From: an uncultured Bacteroidales bacterium
GTDB lineage: Bacteria; Bacteroidota; Bacteroidia; Bacteroidales; UBA932
DNA: 5,573 bases
Direction: 5' to 3'
NCBI GenBank assembly: GCA_905235775.1
Contig: CAJOMY010000121.1
Coordinates: forward strand, 1-5,573
The position numbers were made by a program, and so were the translations under genes. How positions within the stretch are numbered: the first letter of the stretch is position 1; each line of letters begins with the position of its first letter. This document shows positions 1 through 5,550 of this stretch, piece by piece. The notes beneath the pieces were generated by a model. The model did not search any database, was not told where the DNA came from, and saw only the letters and a list, made by a program, of their open reading frames with translations.

Positions 1-243
1 ATCCCCACGGAGACGGTCATCATGGCCCTTGGCACTTCGCCGAACCCGCTGATCGCCAAGACCACGAATGGACTGGAGCTGACCCGCCGCGGTTGTCTGG
101 TGGCGGATGAAGCCGGCGCGACCACGCGCCCCGGCGTCTTTGCCGGCGGCGACGCCGTCACGGGCGCGGCCACGGTCATCCTCGCCATGGGCGCCGGCCG
201 TACGGCAGCCCGGGCGATCGACGCTTACCTGAAGCAGAAATGA
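1..243 (+). CDS. gltA: NADPH-dependent glutamate synthase-type oxidoreductase, C-terminal fragment (5' end outside window)
   Basis: The last 80 codons of a gene that begins before the window, read in frame 1 and ending at TGA 241-243. The visible part is the end of the FAD/NAD(P)H oxidoreductase domain shared by the small subunit of glutamate synthase and its relatives. It shows the VIMALGTSPNPL strand-turn, then GVFAGGDAVTGAATVILAMGAGR, the conserved flavin-binding segment in which the AGGD aspartate contacts FAD. The AGGDAVTGAATV version matches the homotetrameric GltA type and its NfnB/SudA relatives better than E. coli GltD, which has AGGDIVRGSDLV. In glutamate synthase this protein passes NADPH electrons to reduce 2-oxoglutarate plus glutamine-derived ammonia to glutamate. 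In Nfn-type enzymes it handles NADPH:ferredoxin transhydrogenation. Bacteroidales often carry it fused to a DHOD electron-transfer domain, which cannot be tested here. The family call is strong; the exact enzyme is open. Confidence 0.88.
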   Translation: MPTETVIMALGTSPNPLIAKTTNGLELTRRGCLVADEAGATTRPGVFAGGDAVTGAATVILAMGAGRTAARAIDAYLKQK

Positions 244-250
244 CACAATT

Positions 251-282
251 CCGGGGCCTGAACGGGCCCCGGCTTTATTTTA
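251..282 (+). terminator. Rho-independent terminator of the glutamate synthase gene
   Basis: A perfect 8-bp GC stem, CCGGGGCC (251-258) with GGCCCCGG (265-272), closes a 6-nt loop (TGAACG). It is followed by a T-rich tract, CTTTATTTTA (273-282). The stem begins seven bases after the TGA stop. It lies between that stop and the ATG pair at 291/294, so it separates the two plus-strand genes transcriptionally and argues against a YitT start at 240. Confidence 0.85.
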
Positions 283-290
283 ACCACATC

Positions 291-1217
291 ATGATGAAAC
301 TTCAAAGCCTGTTGGCCCCCCTCGGAAGCTGGAAGTTCTGGAAGGAGCTTCTGGTCATGACCGCCGGCATGTTCATCGCAGCCGCGGCCGTGTATTATTT
401 CCTCGTCCCCAGCAAGATCGTCGTCGGCAGCATCTCCGGTCTGTCCATCGTGGTCAGCGCCCTGTTCGAGCAGGCCGGCATCGCCATCAAGGTGTCCACC
501 GTCGTGCTCATCATCAACGCCATCCTGCTGGTGCTGGCGTATTTCCTGATCGGCAAGGAGTTTGGCGTCAAGACCTGCTACACGGCCCTGATTCTGGGTC
601 CGCTGATGGACCTCTGGGAAAAGATCTGCCCCTACGAGAACCTGATGGAGCCCGGTTCCGTCTCCGTGATGGGCGACCTGTGGTTCGACCTGGTCTGTTT
701 CGTGCTGATCCTGAGCATGTCGCAGGCCATCATGTTCCGCATCAACGCGTCCACGGGAGGCCTGGACATCCTCGCGAAGATCGTCAACAAATACCTGCAC
801 TTCGACATCGGCCTGTCGGTGACGATTGCCGGGGTGGTCATCTGCTGCACGGCTTTCTTCGTGAATCCGTTCCGGCTTGTGATCATCGGTCTGATCGGCA
901 CCTGGATCAACGGCTTGATCGTGGATTATTTCATGGCGAGCCTGAGCCGTCGCAAGCGCGTCTGCATCATCTCCGACCAACACGAAGTCATCCGCAGCTA
1001 CATCGTCGATAAAATCATGCGCGGCTGCAGCCTGTACGAAGTGAAAGGCGGCTACAAGGGAGACAAACGGGTGGAGGTGCAGGCGCTGCTGACCAAGGAC
1101 GAGTTCGCCGACCTGATGAACTTCATCCGGGACAACGAGATTTCGGCCTTCATCACCGCCGGCAACGTCAGCGAAGTCTATGGCCTGTGGTCCGACCACA
1201 AGCGCCACCGCGCTTAG
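291..1217 (+). CDS. YitT family membrane protein (YitT_membrane/DUF161 plus DUF2179)
   Basis: A 308-residue integral membrane protein of the YitT family, whose transported substrate is not established. Hydrophobic segments lie near residues 20-38, 47-60, 70-87, 98-108, 128-146, 172-190 and 196-212. They carry family-typical stretches KIVVGSISGLSIV (42-54) and NASTGGLDILAKI (152-164). After a basic SRRKR boundary (219-223) comes a soluble C-terminal DUF2179 domain (about 222-308), including RGCSLYEVKGGYKG and ending ISAFITAGNVSEVYG. Length and domain order are those of complete members. The reading frame opens at an ATG at 240, but that start would overlap the previous stop and read through a terminator hairpin. 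ATG 291 or 294 is therefore preferred; the two cannot be separated. No Shine-Dalgarno and no convincing TAnnTTTG box precede it. It appears to be a single-gene unit ahead of the tRNA. Confidence 0.9.
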   Translation: MMKLQSLLAPLGSWKFWKELLVMTAGMFIAAAAVYYFLVPSKIVVGSISGLSIVVSALFEQAGIAIKVSTVVLIINAILLVLAYFLIGKEFGVKTCYTALILGPLMDLWEKICPYENLMEPGSVSVMGDLWFDLVCFVLILSMSQAIMFRINASTGGLDILAKIVNKYLHFDIGLSVTIAGVVICCTAFFVNPFRLVIIGLIGTWINGLIVDYFMASLSRRKRVCIISDQHEVIRSYIVDKIMRGCSLYEVKGGYKGDKRVEVQALLTKDEFADLMNFIRDNEISAFITAGNVSEVYGLWSDHKRHRA

Positions 1218-1268
1218 GCCCTCCCACTATATGTCGCAAAATTAAAAACGATATTCCGGGAAAATCCG

Positions 1269-1276
1269 TATATTTG
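1269..1276 (+). promoter_or_regulatory. Bacteroidetes-type -7 promoter element for tRNA-Arg
   Basis: TATATTTG is an exact match to the Bacteroidetes -7 consensus TAnnTTTG. It lies 28 bp before the first base of the tRNA, which would give a short 5' leader for RNase P to remove. I do not see a good TTG/TTTG -33 element at the expected 19-21 bp spacing, so the call rests on the -7 match and its position. Confidence 0.6.
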
Positions 1277-1283
1277 CAGCCTG

Positions 1284-1298
1284 TTCCGGTCTCCGGAA
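1284..1298 (+). other. Inverted repeat in the pre-tRNA leader
   Basis: TTCCGG and CCGGAA flank a 3-nt TCT loop, making a perfect 6-bp inverted repeat between the -7 box and the tRNA. It would fold at the very 5' end of the primary transcript, just upstream of the RNase P cleavage site. It could equally be a binding site for a dimeric protein. There is no T-tract, so it is not an intrinsic terminator. The role is unknown. Confidence 0.4.
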
Positions 1299-1304
1299 TT
1301 GTCT

Positions 1305-1378
1305 GGTCCCTTAACTCAGTTGGATAGAGTAACGGTCTTCTAAACCGTAAGTCGAGAGTTCGAATCTCTCAGGGACTA
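1305..1378 (+). tRNA. tRNA-Arg, anticodon TCT (reads AGA)
   Basis: All four arms fold. The acceptor pairs GGTCCCT (1305-1311) with AGGGACT (1371-1377), with a G-U as its first pair. The D arm is ACTC/GAGT around AGTTGGATA. The anticodon stem is ACGGT/ACCGT (1332-1336, 1344-1348) around the loop CTTCTAA, which places anticodon TCT at 1339-1341. The variable loop is 5 nt (AAGTC). The T arm is GAGAG/CTCTC around TTCGAAT, and the discriminator is A1378. Total length is 74 nt. The next bases are CTG, so the 3' CCA must be added by tRNA nucleotidyltransferase, as is common in Bacteroidetes. It is convergent with asnA and only 41 bp from its stop. Confidence 0.96.
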
Positions 1379-1419
1379 CTGTTCGTGGCGTGCAGGGAAT
1401 CCGGGAATACCCCATTGGA

Positions 1420-2457
1420 TTATACCAGCTTGATGCCGGCTTCGCGGCAGCGGGCGACCATCTCGTCGGGCCAGATGCTGCTCTGGATCTCGCCGATGTG
1501 CGCCTTGCGCAGCAGGTACATGCACAGGCGGCTCTGGCCGATGCCGCCGCCGATGGTGCAGGGGAGTTTGCCTTCGAGCAGGCTCTTATGGAAGGGGAGT
1601 TCCGCCTTCCAGGTTTCACCTTTGATCTCCAGCTGGCGGCGAAGCGCCTCCTCATCCACGCGGATGCCCATGCTGGACAGTTCGAAGGGGCGCTGGAGGA
1701 TGTCGTTCCAGACGAGGATGTCGCCGTTCAGGCCCTTGAAGCCCTCTTCGTTGGGGCTGCTCCAGTCGTCATAGTCGGCGGCGCGGCCGTCATGTGGCTG
1801 CCCGTCTGACAGGACTCCGCCGATGCCGATGATGAAAACGGCTCCCCAGCGGCGCACGATTTCATTTTCCCGTTCTTTCGGGTTCAGGCCCGGATAGAGC
1901 TGCACCAGCTCTTCGGCGTGTACGAAATGGATTTCGTCCGGAAGGGCGGGCGTGATCTGCGGGAACTCCACGAAGAGTTTGTTCTCCGTGACCTTGATGG
2001 CCTCGTAGATGCGGCGGACGGTCTGTTTGAGGAATCCCAGGTGCCGGTCTTCCCGGCGGATGACCTTCTCCCAGTCCCACTGGTCCACGTAGACGGAGTG
2101 GAGGTTGTCCAACTCCTCGTCGGGGCGCAGGGCGTTCATGTCGGTGTAGATGCCGCGTCCGGGCTTGATGTCCATCTGCGCCAGTTTGGCGCGTTTCCAT
2201 TTGGCGAGGGAGTGTACGACCTCGGCCTGCCGCTCCGCCATGTCCTTGATCGGGAAGCGGACGGGACGTTCCACGCCGTTGAGTTCGTCGTTGAGGCCGG
2301 TCCCGGAGAACACGACCATCGGGGCGGTCACGCGCAACAGGGCCAGCTGGGCTGACAGATTGTTCTGGAACATGTCCTTTACGGCCTTGATGGCCTTCTC
2401 CGTGTTCTCCGCTCCGTTGAGCAGATCCACGTACCTTTCGGGGAGGATCAATTGCAT
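1420..2457 (-). CDS. asnA: Aspartate--ammonia ligase (asparagine synthetase A)
   Basis: A 345-residue cytosolic enzyme that makes asparagine from aspartate, ammonia and ATP through an aspartyl-AMP intermediate. It has the class II aminoacyl-tRNA-synthetase-like fold. AsnA hallmarks run along the whole protein: VVHSLAKWKRAKL (80-92), YTDMNALRPDEE (104-115), LHSVYVDQWDWEKV (119-132), DEIHFVHAEEL (174-184), GIGGVLSDGQPHD (211-223), ADYDDWSSP (227-235), GLNGDILVWN (242-251), FELSSMGIRVD (258-268) and TIGGGIGQSRL (301-311). The D57, K88, R111, Q126, D128, R266 and R310 positions correspond to conserved active-site residues of the E. coli enzyme (about 330 aa). It is full length, with stop TAA at 1422-1420. 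ATG at 2457 is the only reasonable start and has no Shine-Dalgarno. A dedicated promoter lies just upstream, though read-through from the flippase-like gene is also possible. Confidence 0.98.
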   Translation of the reverse strand: MQLILPERYVDLLNGAENTEKAIKAVKDMFQNNLSAQLALLRVTAPMVVFSGTGLNDELNGVERPVRFPIKDMAERQAEVVHSLAKWKRAKLAQMDIKPGRGIYTDMNALRPDEELDNLHSVYVDQWDWEKVIRREDRHLGFLKQTVRRIYEAIKVTENKLFVEFPQITPALPDEIHFVHAEELVQLYPGLNPKERENEIVRRWGAVFIIGIGGVLSDGQPHDGRAADYDDWSSPNEEGFKGLNGDILVWNDILQRPFELSSMGIRVDEEALRRQLEIKGETWKAELPFHKSLLEGKLPCTIGGGIGQSRLCMYLLRKAHIGEIQSSIWPDEMVARCREAGIKLV

Positions 2458-2485
2458 GGCTGGTAATACACTAACTTCTTGACTG

Positions 2486-2515
2486 CAAAGATAGTGATTA
2501 TTTTTTCCCCTGCAA
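2486..2515 (-). promoter_or_regulatory. asnA promoter (-33 TTG, 19-bp spacer, -7 TATCTTTG)
   Basis: On the minus strand, TTG (2515-2513) is followed after exactly 19 bp by TATCTTTG (2493-2486). This fits the Bacteroidetes TTTG-N19-21-TAnnTTTG promoter. Transcription would start near 2480, giving a 5' UTR of roughly 20-25 nt before ATG 2457. The -33 half lies inside the last codons of the upstream membrane-protein gene, so asnA can be expressed apart from it. Confidence 0.75.
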
Positions 2516-3478
2516 GGTCAGGTGGACGTAGGAAATCACGCCCACGATGATGATCAGGATGGCGTGGGCTTCGTGCCCGAGGGTGGCCAGCAGGATGCCG
2601 GTCTCCCAGGTGGTGCCATAGAGGCTCTGTGCCGACAGGGCCACGAGGTAGTGGTAGGCGCCGATGCCGCCCGGTACGGGGATGACAGAGGCGATGTTGC
2701 CCACGGCGGACAGGAAGAGGGCGTCCGTGAGGGTCAGCGCATCCAGCATCGGAAGGGCGCGGATCGTACACCACATCATGGCCACATACATCGCCCAGAT
2801 GCCGAACGTGCTGAGCAGGAAGGGCCATTTGTGTTCCATCTTCGCAATACTGGCGAAGCCGGCGCCGAGCCCTTTCAGCGTGTCCGCAATGCGGCTGAAA
2901 AGGCGCACGCGCCCGCGGAAACGGAAGACCGCCCGGAAGAAGCCGGCCAGCAGCAACGCCACGCCGATGAGGATCCAGCCCAGCGATCCGCCCAGGCGAG
3001 CCGTCATCGGCGACCAGACGTTTTCGACGAAGAAGGGCCCGAAACTGCTCCATTTGGAGCTCAGCGCAATGACGAGCAGGACCGTGACGGCGACCACGTC
3101 GGAGAGTCGTTCACAGGCGATGGTGCCGAGGGTCTTGTCGTAGCTCATCCGCTTGGAACTGACATAGCCGCAGCGGATGAATTCACCCGCTCCGGGCAGC
3201 ACCACATTGATGAGATTCCCCACGTTGATGGCGTCCCAGACGTGCAGGCTGCAGAGTCCGGGGTCGAGCGGGCGCATGAGCGCAATCCAGCGCTCCTCGC
3301 GGCAAACGAGTGCCAGCAGGGCCGCGACGAAATAGGCGACCACCCAGAACCAGCGGGTCTGTCGCAGTCCCTCCAGGAAAGCCTGCCAGTCAACCCCCCG
3401 GAAAGCGAACCAGACCAGCACGACGGCCAACAGGCCTGACAGGGTGTACTTGATGATATTTGTGGCTTTCTTGTTCAT
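2498..3478 (-). CDS. Lysylphosphatidylglycerol synthase TM-region / flippase-like (UPF0104) membrane protein
   Basis: A 326-residue polytopic membrane protein of the PF03706 family, the same fold as the N-terminal flippase part of MprF and as AglD-type proteins. Family motifs are NVVLPGAGEFIRCG (91-104), ERLSDVVAV (123-131) and PVPGGIGAYHYLVA (267-280). In the last, the common glutamate of the PGGxGxxE pattern is replaced by AYHY. About seven or eight hydrophobic segments are visible, for example 12-26, 43-59, 127-140, 165-180, 219-236, 253-268 and 303-320. There is no C-terminal lysyl-transferase domain, so it should not aminoacylate lipids. A role in moving or displaying a lipid-linked molecule is inferred from the family, and the substrate is unknown. 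ATG 3478 is chosen over an in-frame TTG at 3487, because that TTG is part of the -7 promoter box. It is divergent from the pfkB operon. Confidence 0.9.
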   Translation of the reverse strand: MNKKATNIIKYTLSGLLAVVLVWFAFRGVDWQAFLEGLRQTRWFWVVAYFVAALLALVCREERWIALMRPLDPGLCSLHVWDAINVGNLINVVLPGAGEFIRCGYVSSKRMSYDKTLGTIACERLSDVVAVTVLLVIALSSKWSSFGPFFVENVWSPMTARLGGSLGWILIGVALLLAGFFRAVFRFRGRVRLFSRIADTLKGLGAGFASIAKMEHKWPFLLSTFGIWAMYVAMMWCTIRALPMLDALTLTDALFLSAVGNIASVIPVPGGIGAYHYLVALSAQSLYGTTWETGILLATLGHEAHAILIIIVGVISYVHLTLQGKK

Positions 3479-3484
3479 GGGCCG

Positions 3485-3492
3485 CAAATTTA
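3485..3492 (-). promoter_or_regulatory. -7 element of the flippase-like gene
   Basis: On the minus strand, TAAATTTG matches TAnnTTTG exactly. It ends six bases before ATG 3478. With the usual short gap from the -7 box to the start site, transcription would begin at or next to the A of the start codon. A TTTG (3519-3516) sits 23 bp upstream, slightly beyond ideal -33 spacing. The box makes a TTG initiation at 3487 very unlikely. Confidence 0.6.
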
Positions 3493-3506
3493 CAATTAAT
3501 TATTGT

Positions 3507-3514
3507 TATTTTTG
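3507..3514 (+). promoter_or_regulatory. -7 element of the adenosine kinase operon
   Basis: TATTTTTG is an exact TAnnTTTG match, ending six bases before ATG 3521. As with its divergent partner, transcription would begin within a few bases of the start codon. No clear -33 TTG is seen at 19-21 bp upstream; that position falls within the partner's promoter and start region. The run is AT-rich, so a chance match is possible, but position and orientation support it. Confidence 0.55.
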
Positions 3515-3520
3515 CCAAAT

Positions 3521-4522
3521 ATGAAATCGATTCTTGGAATTGGCAATGCCCTGACGGACATCCTGGCCGTCCTGCCGGACGATTCGCTGCTCTCAGCCTT
3601 TCATCTCCCGAAGGGCAGCATGCAGCACGTGGACGTGGAGACCGGAGACGGGATCTGGCAGGCACTCAAGCCCCTGGGAGTGAAGTATGTGGCCGGCGGT
3701 TCGGCCGCCAACACGATCTCCTGCACCGCTGTTTTCGGGATGCCTTCCGGCTTCATCGGCAAGATCGGCAACGACGAGCTCGGCCTGCTCTTCAAGAGCG
3801 ACCAGGAGCAGTATGGCGTGAAAACGCACCTGCTCACGAGCGGGCAGCATGCGAGCGGCCGGTCGATGGTGTTCGTCAGCGGCGGCAACGCTGAGCGGAC
3901 GTTTGCCGTGTATCTCGGCGCGGCGCTCGACCTGGTGCCGGAAGATCTGCAGCCGGAATGGTTCGAGGGCTATGACTATTTCCATATTGAGGGCTATCTG
4001 GTGCAGAATCAGGATCTGGTCCGCCGGGCCGTCGAGCTGGCCCGCGCGGCGGGGTGCATCATCTCGCTGGACCTGGCGTCATACAATGTCGTGGAGTCCA
4101 ATCTGGCTTTCCTTCACGATATTGTGGAGAAATATGTCGATATCGTCTTTGCCAACGAGTTCGAATCGCGCGCCTTCACCGGCCTCTCCGATCCGCGCGC
4201 CGCGCTGGACGAACTCGCCCGGATCAGCGCCACGGCGATCGTGAAGGTGGGCAAGGCCGGCAGTTGGCTCAAGCGGGGAGACGAAGTGCAGTTCGTCGGG
4301 CCCTGGCCTGCGGACCCCGTGGACGCCACGGGCGCCGGGGACACCTACGCCGCCGGCTTCCTGTACGGCGACGCGCAGGGCCTGCCGCTCAAGGTCTGCG
4401 GCGAGATCGGCTCCTGCATCGCCGCCAAGGTCGTGGAGGTGGTGGGCACCAAGATCGACATCCCCCGCTGGCGTGTGGCCAAGCGGGAAATCCGCGAACT
4501 TGTCAATGCAAATCAGGCATGA
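3521..4522 (+). CDS. Adenosine kinase / PfkB-family carbohydrate kinase
   Basis: A 333-residue cytosolic kinase of the ribokinase (PfkB) superfamily. It resembles the Bacteroidales proteins annotated as adenosine kinase, which phosphorylate adenosine to AMP with ATP in purine salvage. Visible features are the N-terminal GIGNALTDIL (6-15), the glycine-rich substrate loop GGSAANT (59-65), GFIGKIGND (77-85, PfkB signature 1), IEGYLVQ (156-162), VFANEFESRAFTG (209-221), and PfkB signature 2 DATGAGDTYAAGFL (268-281). In signature 2, GAGD forms the anion hole and D274 is the expected catalytic base. Length is normal and nothing key is missing. The track's in-frame TTG at 3503 is rejected because it precedes the -7 box; ATG 3521 has no Shine-Dalgarno. 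The stop overlaps the next ATG by ATGA. Substrate specificity within PfkB enzymes is hard to read from sequence, so another nucleoside or sugar remains possible. Confidence 0.88.
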   Translation: MKSILGIGNALTDILAVLPDDSLLSAFHLPKGSMQHVDVETGDGIWQALKPLGVKYVAGGSAANTISCTAVFGMPSGFIGKIGNDELGLLFKSDQEQYGVKTHLLTSGQHASGRSMVFVSGGNAERTFAVYLGAALDLVPEDLQPEWFEGYDYFHIEGYLVQNQDLVRRAVELARAAGCIISLDLASYNVVESNLAFLHDIVEKYVDIVFANEFESRAFTGLSDPRAALDELARISATAIVKVGKAGSWLKRGDEVQFVGPWPADPVDATGAGDTYAAGFLYGDAQGLPLKVCGEIGSCIAAKVVEVVGTKIDIPRWRVAKREIRELVNANQA

Positions 4523-5004
4523 AGAACCCCCTGCTGGCCATCTGCCGTCAACTGGCGCTTTCCCGGAACCGGAGCACGCTCCCGACCGGGTTGTTGCCCC
4601 TGTCGCAGGTGCACGGCGCCGTGGTGTATGTGGATGCTCTGGCTGCGGATGAGGATCCGGTGAACGTATGCCGGGCCATCCGACAGTTTTTCGACCATCA
4701 GGGCATCCCGGTGTTGATCCTTTGTCCGGAGAAGAGCGATTTCAATCTGCTGGGGTATCTCCGGAAGCGGTCGCGCGGCTCGCGCGAGTCCCTGCAGGAG
4801 GAATTGTTCATCTCGCTAGCCGGCTCACCGGAATGTTTTGCGGCGGAGTACGAAGCCCGCTGCAGTACGGCCCGTTTCAAGGTGGGGCGTTTCAAGCTGA
4901 CGGGCGATGTGTTCGACCTGGTCGTGGACACGCCGGAAAGCGGCGAGGCCACGCAGGAGGCGGTTTTTGCCGCCATCAAAGATTATCTGGGCAAGATCCG
5001 ATGA
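4519..5004 (+). CDS. DUF6913-like hypothetical protein
   Basis: A 161-residue protein without signal peptide or membrane segment. It resembles the Bacteroidetes DUF6913 family, for which I know no established function. The pattern is a basic N-terminus, a beta strand GAVVYVDAL (33-41), an amphipathic helix VCRAIRQFFDHQG (50-62), a strand IPVLILC (63-69), a central EELFISLAGSPECF (94-107), then the best-conserved piece STARFKVGRFKLTGDVFDLVVD (116-137) and a C-terminal helix ending IKDYLGKIR. This alternation suggests a small alpha/beta fold. ATG 4519 overlaps the kinase stop as ATGA, and its own stop overlaps the next start in the same way, so co-translation is likely. The reading frame stays open far upstream (to about 4054), but that part is the antiphase shadow of the kinase. 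The gene is real by its context and conserved segment; the family name is a recognition from memory. Confidence 0.75.
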   Translation: MKNPLLAICRQLALSRNRSTLPTGLLPLSQVHGAVVYVDALAADEDPVNVCRAIRQFFDHQGIPVLILCPEKSDFNLLGYLRKRSRGSRESLQEELFISLAGSPECFAAEYEARCSTARFKVGRFKLTGDVFDLVVDTPESGEATQEAVFAAIKDYLGKIR

Positions 5005-5474
5005 GAAAATATATTATCGTATTCCTGATCTCGATGGTCCCGCTGATCGAACTCCGCGGCGCCATTCCCTATGCCGTAGGTTTCGACCTGCCGCTGGTCC
5101 CGTCGCTGATCGTGGCGCTGGTCGGCAACATGGTCCCCGTGCCGCTGATTTTCCTCTTCGCCCGCAAAATCCTGGCGTGGGGCAAGGACAAGAAATACAT
5201 CGGGCGTTTCTTCACCTGGTGCCTGGAGAAGGGCGAGAAGGGCGGTCGCAAGCTGGAGGCCAAGGCCGGCGCGGGCCTCTACCTGGCCCTGCTGCTCTTT
5301 GTCGGTATCCCGCTGCCCGGGACGGGTGCCTGGACAGGGACCCTGGCCGCCAGCATCCTGGACATGGACTTCAAGAAGAGTATGCTCTACATCTTCCTCG
5401 GCCTGCTGCTCGCCGCGGGCATCATGCTGCTCGCCAGCCTCGGTGTCTTCGGGGCCATCGATCTGGTGAAATAA
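5001..5474 (+). CDS. Small multidrug-export (Sm_multidrug_ex, COG2426) family membrane protein
   Basis: A 157-residue inner-membrane protein of the COG2426/PF06695 family. The 'multidrug export' name is historical and the transported substrate is not firmly known. The two signature half-motifs are present: PLIELRGAIPYAVG (14-27), right after the first hydrophobic segment, and VGIPLPGTGAWTGTLAAS (101-118). Other hydrophobic segments are about 34-54, 92-108, 111-120 and 127-153, with a basic, soluble loop KDKKYIGRFFTWCLEKGEKGGRK (62-84) between the halves. Length is normal for the family. Translation starts at ATG 5001, overlapping the DUF6913-like stop by ATGA, so it is the third gene of the kinase operon. 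An ORF extending upstream to 4668 is the shadow of the previous gene. No T-tailed terminator follows; the stop is six bases before a repeat. Confidence 0.92.
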   Translation: MRKYIIVFLISMVPLIELRGAIPYAVGFDLPLVPSLIVALVGNMVPVPLIFLFARKILAWGKDKKYIGRFFTWCLEKGEKGGRKLEAKAGAGLYLALLLFVGIPLPGTGAWTGTLAASILDMDFKKSMLYIFLGLLLAAGIMLLASLGVFGAIDLVK

Positions 5475-5479
5475 CGTCC

Positions 5480-5550
5480 TTTACCCGGCAGACGCTCGCA
5501 GGAGCGGAGCGACGCAGGGGGTCTGGGGGGAACGCCACCCAGTCATAGGG
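5480..5550. repeat. First unit of a 71-bp-period direct repeat
   Basis: The unit starts TTTACCCGGCAGACGCTCGC and is identical over 23 bp to the segment at 5551-5573. It contains two small hairpins: CGCTC (5493-5497)/GAGCG (5502-5506) with loop GCAG, and CTGGG (5523-5527)/CCCAG (5538-5542), extended by GG/CC around AACG across one mismatch. It also has G-runs at 5517-5521, 5525-5530 and 5548-5550. The period of 71 is not a multiple of 3 and no ORF with a plausible start fits, so it is non-coding. It begins five bases after the stop codon of the last gene. Whether the repeat is tandem over the whole unit or only in its first 23 bp cannot be seen. Confidence 0.75.

Noticed and set aside
225..1208. 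327-residue minus-strand ORF opposite YitT
   Set aside because: Its translation is dominated by D, H, Q and A with no recognisable motif, as expected for the antisense of GC-rich membrane-protein codons. The sense strand encodes an intact YitT protein.
1305..1378. tRNA-Arg as an integration site of a mobile element
   Set aside because: No copy of the tRNA 3' end, integrase or anomalous DNA is seen beside it. asnA follows directly.
1379..1419. Bidirectional terminator between tRNA-Arg and asnA
   Set aside because: Only a weak GGG-AATA-CCC hairpin (1403-1412) is present, with no T-tract on either strand.
2522..3439. 305-residue plus-strand ORF opposite the flippase-like gene
   Set aside because: It has the same antisense composition, rich in D, H, G, E and Q, and no start context. 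The minus-strand product has clear family motifs over its whole length.
4054..4518. Upstream extension of the DUF6913-like reading frame
   Set aside because: It reads the kinase gene in another frame and gives an arginine-rich, low-information translation. The ATGA overlap at 4519 is the natural start.
4668..5000. Upstream extension of the COG2426 reading frame
   Set aside because: It is out-of-frame reading of the DUF6913-like gene. The protein family begins with the MRKYIIVFLISMVPLIELRG segment at 5001.
5517..5550. G-quadruplex
   Set aside because: Only three G-runs occur per unit, with one long gap of 17 bases. A stable quadruplex within one unit is not supported.
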